Shown: positions 53,807-63,147, counted from the stretch's first letter. The stretch is DNA of 64,000 nucleotides from Paraburkholderia sp. BL9I2N2 (GCF_004339745.1 NZ_SMGP01000001.1:1550001-1614000), one strand, 5' to 3'. A program made the numbers and translations. The notes: generated from the letters alone by a model not told the origin.

Positions 53807-55582
53807 CTAACGCGTCGGATTCATGCGGAAATACGCGTCGAGCAGCGAGGTTTTATAGACCACGCCGGCGAGCGTCGGATGCGCGGCGCTTTCGATCACC
53901 GGCAGCCGTTCGCCCTGAAACGCGAGGAAGTGCTGCAACGCCACGCCGAGCGGCATGTCCGGCGTGAGCACGTCGAAATGCGGCTGTAGATAATCGGCCG
54001 CGGTCTTCGCCGACGTGTCGCTGCCGTCGAGCAGATCGGAGGTGATGTCCTTGAGCGCGACCACGCCGAGAAACGCGCCTGACTCGTTGGCCACGTAGAG
54101 ATACTTCACCGGATATTCGAGGAACACGCGCGTCATGTCCTGCACGCTCGCGTTGGGCGGCACGACGGTTTCGGCGGGACGGATCAGCTCGCGCATCTGC
54201 GTGGCGCGCAGGCGCGAGCGCTCCTGTTCCTCGTGATTGCGGCGCAAGGTGATTTCATACATGGAGGTCTTGCCGATCGCGCGCGAGACGAAATAGGCGA
54301 CCACGCAGGAGAGCATCAGCGGCAGGACGACCTGATAGCTGAGCGTCATCTCGAAGATCATCAGGATCGCCATCAGCGGCGCCTGGGTGGCGCCTGCCAG
54401 AAACGCGCCCATGCCGACCATCGCATAGGCGAACGGCGCCGACGTGCCGTGCGGCCACAGCGCGTGCATGCCCTGGCCGAACAGCGAGCCGACCACCGCG
54501 CCGACGAACAGCGTCGGCGTGAACACCCCGCCGACCGCGCCGGAGCCGGCCGTGGCCGCCGTGGCGACGAGCTTGAACACCAGCACGAGGACGAGCGCGG
54601 TCCACGTCCACGGCGAGTGCAGAACCGAGTTGACGACGCTGTAGCCGTTGCCCCACACCTCGGGTGTCCACACCGACAGAATGCCGACCACGAGACCGCC
54701 GAGCGCGAGCCTCACGGGCAGCGGCACCGGCAGCTTGCGAAAGCTTTTCTTCGACACGTCGAGCAGCCGCAGAAACTGCGGAGCCGCCGCGCCGCACAGC
54801 ACGCCGAGCGCGACGAACAGCAGCACTTCGACGCCGGCCACCGGCGGAAACACCGGCATTTCGTACGGCGGTTTGTAGCCGGCGAATTCACGCATCGTGA
54901 TGTTGGCCACCACCGCCGAGACCACCACGGGCCCGAAGCTTTCCATTGCGATCGAGCCGAGCACGATCTCGGTGACGAAAAACGCGCCCGCGATCGGCGC
55001 GCTGTACGCGGAAGTGATCCCGGCCGCCGCGCCGCACGCCACCAGCAAACGCAGCCGCGACGGATCGAAATGCACCCAGCGTCCGATCAGCGACGCGGCG
55101 AGCGCCGCCAGTTGCACCATCGGACCTTCACGGCCGATCGACCCGCCGCTCGAGATCGTGAACAGCGACGACACGCTGCGCCACAAGCTCAGCTTCACCG
55201 GCACCACGCCGTCGCCGATCGCAACCGCTTCCATGTAGTCGACGTGATTGCATTTGTCCGCGTGACGCTGCGCGATCAGCAGAAAGAAGCCGGCGATCAG
55301 GCCGCCCGCCGCGGGTAGCCAGATCCGCACGGTCCACGGCAAACCGCGCGCCATTTCGACGAAGCTGCCGGACTTGCCGACCACCGCGAATTGCAGGAGC
55401 GCAATGCCCTCGCGAAAGGCGATCGTCGCGAAGGCGCCCGCGACGCCGACCACGACCGACCAGATCAGCATCGTGTGAGCTTCGGAGAGACGGAACAGAT
55501 CTTGGGCGCGGGTGCGCAGCTTCAGCAGGAATGAAAGCACGTCGTCGGTACGGGGCGTGAAAGCGGGTGGATAAGCGCGCAC
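53807..55582 (-). CDS. ClC-family chloride channel/transporter with CBS domains
   Basis: A 591-residue protein; the start is uncertain (GTG at 55582, or GTG at 55540). The ClC core has about ten or more membrane helices. The gating/selectivity segment GSIGREGP near residue 149 contains the conserved Glu, and GGVFTPTLF near residue 344 matches the second anion-binding motif. After about residue 450 two CBS domains follow (MRELIRPAETVVPPNASVQDMTRVFLEYPVKYLYV and VLTPDMPLGVALQHFLAFQGERLPVI), which may sense nucleotides. Both the conserved GREGP and the helix-end signature are intact. Confidence 0.92.
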   Translation of the reverse strand: MRAYPPAFTPRTDDVLSFLLKLRTRAQDLFRLSEAHTMLIWSVVVGVAGAFATIAFREGIALLQFAVVGKSGSFVEMARGLPWTVRIWLPAAGGLIAGFFLLIAQRHADKCNHVDYMEAVAIGDGVVPVKLSLWRSVSSLFTISSGGSIGREGPMVQLAALAASLIGRWVHFDPSRLRLLVACGAAAGITSAYSAPIAGAFFVTEIVLGSIAMESFGPVVVSAVVANITMREFAGYKPPYEMPVFPPVAGVEVLLFVALGVLCGAAAPQFLRLLDVSKKSFRKLPVPLPVRLALGGLVVGILSVWTPEVWGNGYSVVNSVLHSPWTWTALVLVLVFKLVATAATAGSGAVGGVFTPTLFVGAVVGSLFGQGMHALWPHGTSAPFAYAMVGMGAFLAGATQAPLMAILMIFEMTLSYQVVLPLMLSCVVAYFVSRAIGKTSMYEITLRRNHEEQERSRLRATQMRELIRPAETVVPPNASVQDMTRVFLEYPVKYLYVANESGAFLGVVALKDITSDLLDGSDTSAKTAADYLQPHFDVLTPDMPLGVALQHFLAFQGERLPVIESAAHPTLAGVVYKTSLLDAYFRMNPTR

Positions 55583-55592
55583 GGCAACAGCA

Positions 55593-55620
55593 TCGCGCCC
55601 GCTTTGGACGGCGGGCGCGA
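55593..55620. other. GC-rich hairpin between the GST and ClC genes
   Basis: A perfect 10-bp stem (TCGCGCCCGC at 55593-55602 with 55611-55620) and 8-nt loop. There is no T-run, so it is not a classical terminator; it could be an attenuating or transcript-end structure in the 70-bp gap. Confidence 0.45.
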
Positions 55621-55652
55621 GACGGTGAGTGAGCGAGGGAAGAAGGCGTGGC

Positions 55653-56390
55653 TCAAGTCGCCGCCTTGTCGAGTTCAGGGTAGTGCCGGAAGATGCAGGC
55701 CTCGTTGTGTTCGATGCGCCGCTCGGACTGCAGGTACGCGGCGATGTTGGGCCGCTCGATCACCGCGTCGTGCAAGGCGGCGAGCCGCGGGTAGTGTTCG
55801 CCGAAACGCTTGAGCGCGCGCGGAAACGCGTACAGCAAGCCGTCGATCAGCTGGAACATCGACAGGTCGACGTAAGTGAGCGCGTCACCCACCATGAACT
55901 GATCGCCGGCCGGATTCTGTTTGAGCACGCGCTCGAAGTACGACATGAATTTCGGAATACGGTTGTCGATGAAGTCGTGCGCGCGCACTTTGGCGGCGTC
56001 TTTCTGGTCTTCGTAGTAAAGCGCGCTCGCGAGCGGATGGTGCGTGTCGTGCGCTTCGGTGACCATGTCGGCGATGGTCAGTTGCAGGCCGTTGGCTACA
56101 TAGCGCAGGCTCTCCACCGTGGGCGCAAGGTTCAGCCGCGGACCGAGGTAGAACAGGATGTTGGCGGTCTGCGCGATCACCAGGTCGCCGTCCTTCAGAA
56201 ACGGCGGCGCGAACGGCGGATACGGCTCGTCCTTGCTCTTCATCACCGACATCATCGCGTTCGTGCCGAGACCCTCCGACCGTTCGCCGCGCGCTACTTC
56301 CACGTAGTCGGCGCCCGCTTCCTCCAGGGCGAGCCGCACGAATTCGCCGCGGCCTTGCAGGCCATCCCAATAGTAAAGTTCCAGGCTCAT
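55653..56390 (-). CDS. Glutathione S-transferase family protein
   Basis: The start is the ATG at 56390, with GAGGATCG just before it; the longer frame has no family match. The product has 245 residues. The N-terminal thioredoxin-like domain shows LELYYWDGLQGRGEFVRLALEEAGADY, with the Tyr (residue 5 or 6) at the position of the catalytic Tyr. The C-terminal helical domain shows YVDLSMFQLIDGLLY and AALHDAVIERPNIAAYL. It conjugates or binds glutathione; the substrate is not known. It lies between a YeiH gene and the ClC gene, on their strand. Confidence 0.9.
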   Translation of the reverse strand: MSLELYYWDGLQGRGEFVRLALEEAGADYVEVARGERSEGLGTNAMMSVMKSKDEPYPPFAPPFLKDGDLVIAQTANILFYLGPRLNLAPTVESLRYVANGLQLTIADMVTEAHDTHHPLASALYYEDQKDAAKVRAHDFIDNRIPKFMSYFERVLKQNPAGDQFMVGDALTYVDLSMFQLIDGLLYAFPRALKRFGEHYPRLAALHDAVIERPNIAAYLQSERRIEHNEACIFRHYPELDKAAT

Positions 56391-56531
56391 CGATCGATCC
56401 TCATTCCGGTTGCATTGACACAGACGCAAAGACGGCGCGCAGAAGCGGGCCGCGCAAGCATGCTGCATGAGCTGACGACGCCAGCAACCAGTATGCCGCG
56501 CGAGCGCGCCGGATGGGTCTCCAGAATGCGC

Positions 56532-56553
56532 AAAACCCCGCACGCGGCGGGGT
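56532..56553 (-). terminator. Rho-independent terminator after yeiH
   Basis: A 7-bp stem (56535-56541 with 56547-56553), a 5-nt loop and AAAA on the plus strand (TTTT on the minus strand) at 56532-56535, 22 bases past the stop codon. Confidence 0.75.
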
Positions 56554-56574
56554 GGGTGTGAAGGCGAGGGCGGC

Positions 56575-57669
56575 TTAGCCGAACAGGTGCTGGACGGTCC
56601 ATGTAATACCCAGTCCGCCGGCAATCAGCCACACATACAGGATGAAGCCCGTGGTCAGTGCGCGAGGGCCGGCCTGACGGATTTGCGAAATGCGTGTTTC
56701 GATGCCGAGCGCGGTCATGGCCATGGTCAGCGCAAAGGTGTCCAGCATGTTGAGCGTGCTGGTCGCGCTTTCCGGCAGCACATGCAGCGAGTTGATCACG
56801 ACGAAGGCGAGGAAGCCGAGCGCGAACCAGGGAATCGCCAGCTTGCGCGGCGCGTTGCCGTGGGCGCCGTCCATGCCGCCCGCAGCCGAATCGCGGCGCG
56901 CCGAGCGGTTCACCCACATGCCGACCACCAGCAGCACCGGCACCAGCAACATCACGCGGGTCATCTTGACGATGGTGGCGATATGCGTCGCTTCCGGGCT
57001 CACGTTGCTGGCCGCACCGACCACCTGCGCCACTTCATGGATCGTGCCGCCGAAAAAGAGGCCCGCGCCGACCGTGTCCAGATGCAGCCAGCCTGCCTTG
57101 AACAGAACCGGGTAAAGGAACATCGAGAGCGTGCCGAACAGCACCACGCTGCCCACGGCCATCGCGCTTTTGTGCGGCTTCGATTGCAGCGTCGACTCGA
57201 AGGCGAGCACGGCGGCGGCACCGCAGATCGCGCTGCCCGCGGCGGTTAGCAAGGCGGTGTCGCGGTCGAGCTTCATGATTTTCATGCCGGCCCATGTACC
57301 GATCACGAGGGTGCTGACCACGATCAGGACGGATTCCGCGAGGCCGGGCACGCCGACCTGAGCGATTTCCTGCAGGCTCACGCGCAGCCCGAAAAAGGCC
57401 ACGGCGATGCGCAACAGCTTGCGCGCCGAAAAATTGACGCCGGCAGCCCAACTGGCGGGCATGCCGTCGCGCAGCGCGTTGCCGTAAATGGCGCCGGCCA
57501 CGATGCCGACGATCAGCGGGCTCAAGCCCAATCCGGCAATGGCGGGAATCGCGGCGATGCGCGTGACGGCAGCGGCAAACAGCGCGACGAACAGAATGCC
57601 GTTGAGTTGCCCGCGGGTGGAAAACCCGGCAGGCGTCGTACTGGCGGCGGTGAGATGAGCGGTGGACAT
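56575..57669 (-). CDS. yeiH: YeiH family putative sulfate exporter / membrane protein
   Basis: A 364-residue, ten-segment membrane protein. The YeiH (UPF0324) signatures seen are AAVTRIAAIPAIAGLGLSPLIVG, LRIAVAFFGLRVSLQEIA, AGSAICGAAAVLAF and GGTIHEVAQVVGAA (a His/Glu pair in the middle of a hydrophobic region). The family was proposed to export sulfate or a related anion but the biochemistry is not firm. It is divergent from a LysR gene, as yeiH and yeiE are in enteric bacteria, with an AT-rich dyad in the gap. Confidence 0.88.
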   Translation of the reverse strand: MSTAHLTAASTTPAGFSTRGQLNGILFVALFAAAVTRIAAIPAIAGLGLSPLIVGIVAGAIYGNALRDGMPASWAAGVNFSARKLLRIAVAFFGLRVSLQEIAQVGVPGLAESVLIVVSTLVIGTWAGMKIMKLDRDTALLTAAGSAICGAAAVLAFESTLQSKPHKSAMAVGSVVLFGTLSMFLYPVLFKAGWLHLDTVGAGLFFGGTIHEVAQVVGAASNVSPEATHIATIVKMTRVMLLVPVLLVVGMWVNRSARRDSAAGGMDGAHGNAPRKLAIPWFALGFLAFVVINSLHVLPESATSTLNMLDTFALTMAMTALGIETRISQIRQAGPRALTTGFILYVWLIAGGLGITWTVQHLFG

Positions 57670-57714
57670 GGAACAGCCCTTTTCTGTGACTGACTAAGAT
57701 TCGATGGGCTAATC

Positions 57715-57752
57715 CTAAATTAGATATATCGATATGAAAAATCATGATTTAG
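57715..57752. promoter_or_regulatory. AT-rich dyads between yeiH and the LysR gene
   Basis: ATATCGATAT (57726-57735) is a perfect 10-bp palindrome inside a larger inverted pair CTAAAT...ATTTAG (57715-57752). The position in the divergent gap suits the LysR operator. Confidence 0.45.
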
Positions 57753-57789
57753 AATGTAAGGTATCGCCTGAGCTGATACTTTGACCGTC

Positions 57790-58680
57790 ATGACCCCAGA
57801 CCAACTTATAACGTTCGCTGCAGTCGCCGAGCATCGCAATATCAGCCGGGCGGCTGTGGCGCTGCATTTGTCGCAGCCCGCCGTGTCCGGCCAGTTGCGG
57901 CAGTTGCAGGACGAATTCGGCGAGCCGCTGTATCAGCGCGACGGCCGTGGCGTGCGCCTCACGCCTGCCGGCGAGCAACTCTCCAGCTACGCCACGCGGC
58001 TGCGCGACACCTGGCGGCAGGCGCATGCGTACCGCGACGCCTTGCGCGGCCTGGAGCAGGGCACCTTGCGAATCGGCGCGAGCACCACGCCCGCAAGCTA
58101 TTTGCTGCCGTATCTGATCGCCGACTTCCATCGCCGTTATCCGGACGTGACGCTGCATACCGCTGACGGCAACACCACGGAGATCGTCGGTGCGCTGGAT
58201 TCGGTGGACATCGCGATGATCGAGGGGCCGGTCGGCGTGGATCTGCCGCCAGACACGGCGGTGCATGCGTGGCGCGAAGACGAGATCGTTGCGATCATGC
58301 CGCGCTCGCATCCGTTGGCGCAGTTGGGCGACGGCGGCCCCGCAGACCTGGCGGCCTTCGGCGAGCATCCACTGGTGTTGCGCGAGGCAGGCTCGGGCGT
58401 GCGGCAGATCGTCGAGCGGGCGTTTGCGCGGGCGGGCGTGCCGATGCGCGTGGCGCTGGAGATTGCCGGCGTCGAAGGCGTGAAGGAAGCGGTGCGGGCG
58501 GGTATGGGCATCGGCTTCGTGTCGGCGATGTCGATGCGGCACGAGGACCGCGCGCTGTGCCTGCTGTCGCTCAGCCCGGAGCCGCTCACGCGGCGGCTGT
58601 CGATCCTGGTGCCGCATGCGAGCGCGCCATCGCGGGTCGTGGAGCAGTTTCTCGCACTGTGTCTAGCCGAGGGACCTTGA
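57790..58680 (+). CDS. LysR family transcriptional regulator (YeiE-like)
   Basis: The start is the ATG at 57790; a TTG at 57781 adds three residues. The product has 296 residues. The LTTR HTH (MTPDQLITFAAVAEHRNISRAAVALHLSQPAVSGQLRQL) is at the N-terminus and the GMGIGFVSAMSM segment lies in the effector domain. It is divergent from yeiH and may activate it, as in enteric YeiE-YeiH pairs. A terminator follows, so it is not part of the kgu operon. Confidence 0.9.
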   Translation: MTPDQLITFAAVAEHRNISRAAVALHLSQPAVSGQLRQLQDEFGEPLYQRDGRGVRLTPAGEQLSSYATRLRDTWRQAHAYRDALRGLEQGTLRIGASTTPASYLLPYLIADFHRRYPDVTLHTADGNTTEIVGALDSVDIAMIEGPVGVDLPPDTAVHAWREDEIVAIMPRSHPLAQLGDGGPADLAAFGEHPLVLREAGSGVRQIVERAFARAGVPMRVALEIAGVEGVKEAVRAGMGIGFVSAMSMRHEDRALCLLSLSPEPLTRRLSILVPHASAPSRVVEQFLALCLAEGP

Positions 58681-58768
58681 GGCGCGAGGTACGAGCGCCG
58701 TGCCACCCGCGCCTGGGGATTTCCACTATGGTGCATGTCGGCGGCCTCGGCGACCATTCGGGCATCGC

Positions 58769-58789
58769 AAGCGCCTCGGCGCTTTTTTT
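58769..58789 (+). terminator. Terminator after the LysR gene, just before the kgu promoter region
   Basis: AAGCGCC and GGCGCTT arms (58769-58775, 58778-58784) with a very short loop, then a run of seven T at 58783-58789. Confidence 0.8.
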
Positions 58790-58798
58790 CGAAGTGTG

Positions 58799-58816
58799 TT
58801 TGGAACCGGTTCCAAA
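58799..58816. promoter_or_regulatory. LacI-family operator (PtxS-like), perfect palindrome
   Basis: TTTGGAACCGGTTCCAAA is an 18-bp perfect palindrome with the central CCGG typical of LacI-family sites. It lies 34 bases before the kguE start. It differs from the published P. aeruginosa PtxS palindrome TGAAACCGGTTTCA at one symmetric position in the arm. The ptxS-like gene at the end of this operon is the natural binder. Confidence 0.85.
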
Positions 58817-58850
58817 TGCTGATCAAGAAACAGATTTGAGTAAATTCGAC

Positions 58851-59624
58851 ATGGCTGACGCAGTGGACGTGGTGATCGTCGCAAGCGCATTCGGGATGGA
58901 AGCGGTCCGCACGGACGGTCATCTGAAGTGGGCGCGAGCGAGCAAACAGGCCGGCGCGGCGGGTTTCGAAGTGCGCCGCGAACTGTTCGCCGACGAAACC
59001 GACGCCGCTCCGCACAACCTGCGCGCGCTCGGCAAGCAGATCGCGGAACTGGGCTTGTGGTCCGTGTACTCCACGCCGGCTGCGCTGTACACGGCGCAGG
59101 GCAAGCTCGATGCGGACGCGTTGCGCCTCTCGATCGAAGAGGCGCTTGCGCTCGGCGCGCGCTTCGTCAAGTTGCAGCTCGGCGGTTTCGCCGCCGACGC
59201 CAATGCCACCGTGATCGCCGATCACATGCGCTGCGCGCAATTGCGGCTCGTCGTCGAAAACGGGCAATTGGCCGAGGGCGGTTCGCTCGCGCAGTTCACC
59301 GGCCTGTTCGACGCGTTGGCGCGCGAAGGTCACGCCGACGTGCTCGGCATGACCTTCGACATCGGCAACTGGGCCTGGCGCGAGGTCGCGCCGCTCGAGG
59401 CCGCCGCGCCGCTGGCGGCGCATGTGGAATACATCCATTGCAAGACGACGATGGGCGAGGGCGCACGACGCTTTCCCGCCGCCCCGGCCGCCGACGATAC
59501 GCAGTTCGCCGCGGTGCTCGACAAGCTGCCGCGTCATGTGCCGCGCGGCATCGAGTTTCCGTTCGATACGAGCCGTGTCGACACGGACGCGGCGCATTAC
59601 GTCGCGTGGCTGGCCGCCGCGTGA
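58851..59624 (+). CDS. kguE: 2-ketogluconate operon TIM-barrel epimerase-like protein KguE
   Basis: The start is the ATG at 58851 (MADAVDVVIVASAFG); the frame reaches back into the LysR gene but the operator lies between. The product has 257 residues and is a sugar phosphate isomerase/epimerase-type TIM barrel: ASKQAGAAGFEVRREL, ARFVKLQLGGF, LRLVVENGQ and the DIGNW and EYIHCK segments that carry metal-binding Asp/His residues. In Pseudomonas the kgu operon starts with kguE, whose biochemical role is not settled. Here it precedes kguK by 136 bases. No strong ribosome site stands just before the ATG. Confidence 0.85.
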   Translation: MADAVDVVIVASAFGMEAVRTDGHLKWARASKQAGAAGFEVRRELFADETDAAPHNLRALGKQIAELGLWSVYSTPAALYTAQGKLDADALRLSIEEALALGARFVKLQLGGFAADANATVIADHMRCAQLRLVVENGQLAEGGSLAQFTGLFDALAREGHADVLGMTFDIGNWAWREVAPLEAAAPLAAHVEYIHCKTTMGEGARRFPAAPAADDTQFAAVLDKLPRHVPRGIEFPFDTSRVDTDAAHYVAWLAAA

Positions 59625-59760
59625 GCGGCAGCAGGACCTGAGAGAAGGCGGCGACACCGGAGACAGCACGCGGCAAGCAGCACGCGGCGAACGGTAAGCG
59701 GCAAGCATCCACGCAAAACTCGCAAAACACGCAGCAAGAGAGATCACGCAGGAGCGAAGC

Positions 59761-60744
59761 ATGAGCAAGACAAGCGCAGCACTCGATGTCATCACCTACG
59801 GCGAAGCGATGGCCATGTTCGTGGCCGCCGAAACCGGCCCGCTCGCGGGGGTCGGGCAGTTCACGAAGCGCGTCGCCGGCGCCGATCTGAACGTGGCGAT
59901 CGGTCTGTCGCGCCTCGGCTTCAAAGTGGGCTGGATGAGCCGCGTCGGCAACGATTCGTTCGGCCAGTACGTACGCGACACGTTGACGAAAGAGGGCATC
60001 GACCAGGGCTGCGTGACGACCGACGAGCGCTATCCGACCGGCTTCCAGCTCAAGTCGAAAAACGACGACGGCAGCGACCCGGCGATCGAGTATTTCCGCA
60101 AGGGTTCGGCGGCGAGCCATCTGTCGCTGGCCGACTACTCGGCGGACTATGTGCTGCCGGCGCGTCATCTGCATCTGACCGGCGTGGCGGCCGCGATTTC
60201 GGCGACCTCGCGCGAACTCGCGTTCCATCTGGCGCGCGAAATGCGTGCCGCCGGTAAGACGATTTCCTTCGACCCGAACCTGCGTCCGACGCTGTGGCCG
60301 TCGCGCGCCGCGATGGTCGAAGGCCTGAACGCGCTCGCCGCGCTGGCCGACTGGGTGCTGCCCGGCATCGGCGAAGGCGAGATTCTGACCGGCTACACGC
60401 AGCCGGAGGACATCGCGAAGTTCTATCTGGATCAAGGCGCGCGCGGCGTGATCATCAAGCTCGGCGCGCAGGGCGCGTACTTCCGCACCGCTGACGATGC
60501 CGCCGTGATCGCCGGCCAGCCGGTCGCGAAAGTCGTCGACACGGTCGGCGCGGGCGATGGTTTTGCGGTCGGCGTGGTGAGCGCGCTGCTCGAAGGCAAA
60601 TCGCTGCCGCAAGCCGTGGCGCGCGGCAACCGAATCGGCGCGCTGGCGATTCAGGTGATCGGCGATTCGGAAGGACTGCCGAGCCGTGCCGAACTCGACG
60701 CGCTGGAAGCGGCCGGTGCGCCGTCCATCGCGGCCGCGGCCTGA
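59761..60744 (+). CDS. kguK: 2-ketogluconate kinase (PfkB family)
   Basis: A 327-residue ribokinase/PfkB-type kinase preceded by GGAG. The N-terminal segment ITYGEAMAMFVAAETGPL, GGDS-like middle strands (RVGNDSFGQYVRDTL) and the signature DTVGAGDGFAVG near residue 259, with the catalytic Asp in GAGD, are present. By operon context it phosphorylates 2-ketogluconate to 2-keto-6-phosphogluconate with ATP. A 2-keto-3-deoxygluconate kinase is the other plausible reading of the protein alone; the kgu neighbours favour the first. Confidence 0.88.
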   Translation: MSKTSAALDVITYGEAMAMFVAAETGPLAGVGQFTKRVAGADLNVAIGLSRLGFKVGWMSRVGNDSFGQYVRDTLTKEGIDQGCVTTDERYPTGFQLKSKNDDGSDPAIEYFRKGSAASHLSLADYSADYVLPARHLHLTGVAAAISATSRELAFHLAREMRAAGKTISFDPNLRPTLWPSRAAMVEGLNALAALADWVLPGIGEGEILTGYTQPEDIAKFYLDQGARGVIIKLGAQGAYFRTADDAAVIAGQPVAKVVDTVGAGDGFAVGVVSALLEGKSLPQAVARGNRIGALAIQVIGDSEGLPSRAELDALEAAGAPSIAAAA

Positions 60745-60872
60745 AGATCCGCGAGCGAGGTCCGCAACCGGCCGCGTTCCGTCAAGCTGCCTCGATAACA
60801 GCAAGAGCGCTCGAACAGAGCGCCCCATGACCGTTCATCATTGTTTCGGGAAGCCGTCCAAGGAGACACCCC

Positions 60873-62168
60873 ATGACCTCATCGCTTGCGATTCGCCGTT
60901 GGTGGACGATCATGCCGATCGTATTCATCACCTACAGCCTCGCTTATCTGGATCGCGCCAACTTCGGTTTCGCGTCGGCCGCCGGCATCAACCAGGACCT
61001 CGGCATCAGCAAGGGACTGTCGTCGCTGATCGGCGCGCTGTTCTTCCTCGGCTACTTCTTCTTCCAGATTCCCGGTGCGATCTACGCGGAACGCCGCAGC
61101 GTCAAGAAGCTCGTGTTCTGGAGTCTGATTCTGTGGGGCGGTTGCGCGTCGCTCACCGGCATGGTCAGCAATATCCCGTCGCTGATGGTGATCCGCTTCG
61201 TGCTCGGCGTGGTTGAAGCCGCGGTGATGCCCGCCATGCTGATTTTCATCAGCAACTGGTTCACCAAGAGCGAGCGTTCGCGCGCCAACACCTTCCTGAT
61301 TCTCGGCAATCCGGTGACGGTGCTGTGGATGTCGGTGGTGTCGGGCTATCTGGTGCACTCGTTCGGCTGGCGTCACATGTTCATCGCAGAAGGCGCGCCC
61401 GCGATTCTCTGGGCCGTGTGCTGGTGGTTCATCGTGCAGGACAAGCCGCAGCAGGTGTCGTGGCTCACGCAGCAGCAAAAGGACGACCTCGCCGAAACGC
61501 TGCGCGCCGAGCAGGCCGCGATCAAGCCGGTGCGCAACTATAGCGACGCGTTCAAAACGCCCGCGGTGATCAAGCTGTGCGCGCAGTATTTCTGCTGGAG
61601 CATCGGCGTGTATGGTTTCGTGCTGTGGCTGCCGTCGATCCTGAAGAACGGTTCGACGCTCGGCATGGTCGAAACCGGCTGGCTCTCGGCGCTGCCTTAC
61701 CTCGCCGCGACCATCGCGATGCTCGCAGCTTCGTGGGCATCGGATAAACTCAATCGCCGTAAAGTATTCGTGTGGCCGTTCCTGCTGGTCGGCGCGGTGG
61801 CGTTCGCGGCTTCGTACGCGCTCGGCTCCACGCATTTCTGGCTCTCGTACGCATTGTTGGTGATCGCCGGCGCCGCGATGTACGCGCCGTACGGCCCGTT
61901 CTTCGCGATCGTGCCGGAACTGCTGCCAAAGAACGTCGCGGGCGGCGCGATGGCGCTGATCAACAGCATGGGCGCGCTCGGTTCGTTCGTCGGCTCGTAT
62001 GTGGTCGGCTATCTGAACGGCGCGACCGGTTCGCCCGCGGCGTCGTATGTGTTCATGAGCGTGGCGCTGATCGCCGCCGTGATTCTGACGCTGATCGTCA
62101 AACCGCAGCCGCAAGCGCAGAACAATGCGCCCGCTGCTCGCCACCCCGTTGCAAGGAAAATAAGCTGA
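60873..62168 (+). CDS. kguT: 2-ketogluconate transporter (MFS, anion:cation symporter type)
   Basis: A 431-residue, twelve-segment MFS protein preceded by AAGGAGA. The N-terminus WWTIMPIVFITYSLAYLDRANFG is typical of the ACS family (GudP/KguT-like), and the loop GNPVTVLWMSVVSGYLV and the C-terminal half are normal. It would import 2-ketogluconate. The stop overlaps the kguD start by one base (TGATG), and the gene is in the operon between the kinase and the reductase. Confidence 0.9.
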   Translation: MTSSLAIRRWWTIMPIVFITYSLAYLDRANFGFASAAGINQDLGISKGLSSLIGALFFLGYFFFQIPGAIYAERRSVKKLVFWSLILWGGCASLTGMVSNIPSLMVIRFVLGVVEAAVMPAMLIFISNWFTKSERSRANTFLILGNPVTVLWMSVVSGYLVHSFGWRHMFIAEGAPAILWAVCWWFIVQDKPQQVSWLTQQQKDDLAETLRAEQAAIKPVRNYSDAFKTPAVIKLCAQYFCWSIGVYGFVLWLPSILKNGSTLGMVETGWLSALPYLAATIAMLAASWASDKLNRRKVFVWPFLLVGAVAFAASYALGSTHFWLSYALLVIAGAAMYAPYGPFFAIVPELLPKNVAGGAMALINSMGALGSFVGSYVVGYLNGATGSPAASYVFMSVALIAAVILTLIVKPQPQAQNNAPAARHPVARKIS

Positions 62169-63133
62169 TGAAGAAGATCGTCGCCTGGAAGTCGCTGCCC
62201 GAAGATGTGCTCGCGTATCTGCAACAGCATGCGCAAGTCGTGCAGGTCGATGCCACGCAGCACGACACGTTCGTGGCCGCGTTGAAAGATGCGGACGGCG
62301 GCATCGGTTCGAGCGTGAAAATCACGCCGGCGATGCTCGAAGGCGCGACCCGGCTCAAGGCGCTCTCAACTATCTCCGTTGGCTTCGACCAGTTCGACGT
62401 GGCCGACCTCACGCGCCGCGGCATCGTGCTCGCGCACACGCCGGACGTGTTGACCGAGTCCACCGCGGACACGGTGTTCTCGCTGATCCTCGCGTCGGCA
62501 CGGCGCGTGGTCGAACTCGCCGAGTGGGTGAAGGCGGGGCATTGGCAGCACAGCATCGGCCCGGCCCAGTTCGGCGTCGACGTGCAGGGCAAGACGCTCG
62601 GTATCGTCGGGCTCGGGCGGATCGGCAGCGCGGTGGCGCGGCGCGCGGCGCTCGGCTTCAACATGAAGGTGCTGTACACCAGTCGCAGCGCGAACCCGCA
62701 GGCCGAAGAGATGTACGGCGCGCGGCGCGTCGAGTTGGCGGAACTGCTCGCCGTGTCTGACTTCGTTTGCCTGCAAGTGCCTTTGACGCCGGAGACAAAG
62801 CACATGATCGGCGCGGCTGAGTTGAAGTCGATGAAGAAGAGCGCGATCCTGATCAACGCCTCGCGCGGCGCGACCGTCGACGAAAAGGCGCTGATCGAAG
62901 CGCTGCGGAACGGCACGATCCACGGCGCCGGTCTCGACGTGTTCGAGACCGAACCGCTGCCGGCCGACTCGCCGCTGCTGAAGCTCGCGAATGTGGTCGC
63001 GTTGCCGCATATCGGTTCGGCGACGCTTGAAACCCGTCACGCGATGGCGCGCAATGCGGCGGAGAACCTGGTCGCCGCGCTCGACGGCACGCTGACCAGC
63101 AATATCGTCAACCGCGACGTTCTCGCCAAGTGA
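62168..63133 (+). CDS. kguD: 2-keto-6-phosphogluconate reductase (D-2-hydroxyacid dehydrogenase family)
   Basis: The start is the ATG at 62168, overlapping the kguT stop by one base; the frame reaches back inside kguT. The product has 321 residues. NAD(P)-binding GLGRIGSAVARR is near residue 148, the catalytic Arg in NASRGATVDE near 233, Glu in FETEPLP near 261, and His in LPHIGSAT near 281, the full catalytic set of the family. By context it reduces 2-keto-6-phosphogluconate to 6-phosphogluconate. Glyoxylate/hydroxypyruvate reductases share this fold and are the alternative. Confidence 0.9.
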   Translation: MKKIVAWKSLPEDVLAYLQQHAQVVQVDATQHDTFVAALKDADGGIGSSVKITPAMLEGATRLKALSTISVGFDQFDVADLTRRGIVLAHTPDVLTESTADTVFSLILASARRVVELAEWVKAGHWQHSIGPAQFGVDVQGKTLGIVGLGRIGSAVARRAALGFNMKVLYTSRSANPQAEEMYGARRVELAELLAVSDFVCLQVPLTPETKHMIGAAELKSMKKSAILINASRGATVDEKALIEALRNGTIHGAGLDVFETEPLPADSPLLKLANVVALPHIGSATLETRHAMARNAAENLVAALDGTLTSNIVNRDVLAK

Positions 63134-63147
63134 GGCGCTCAGTGAGT

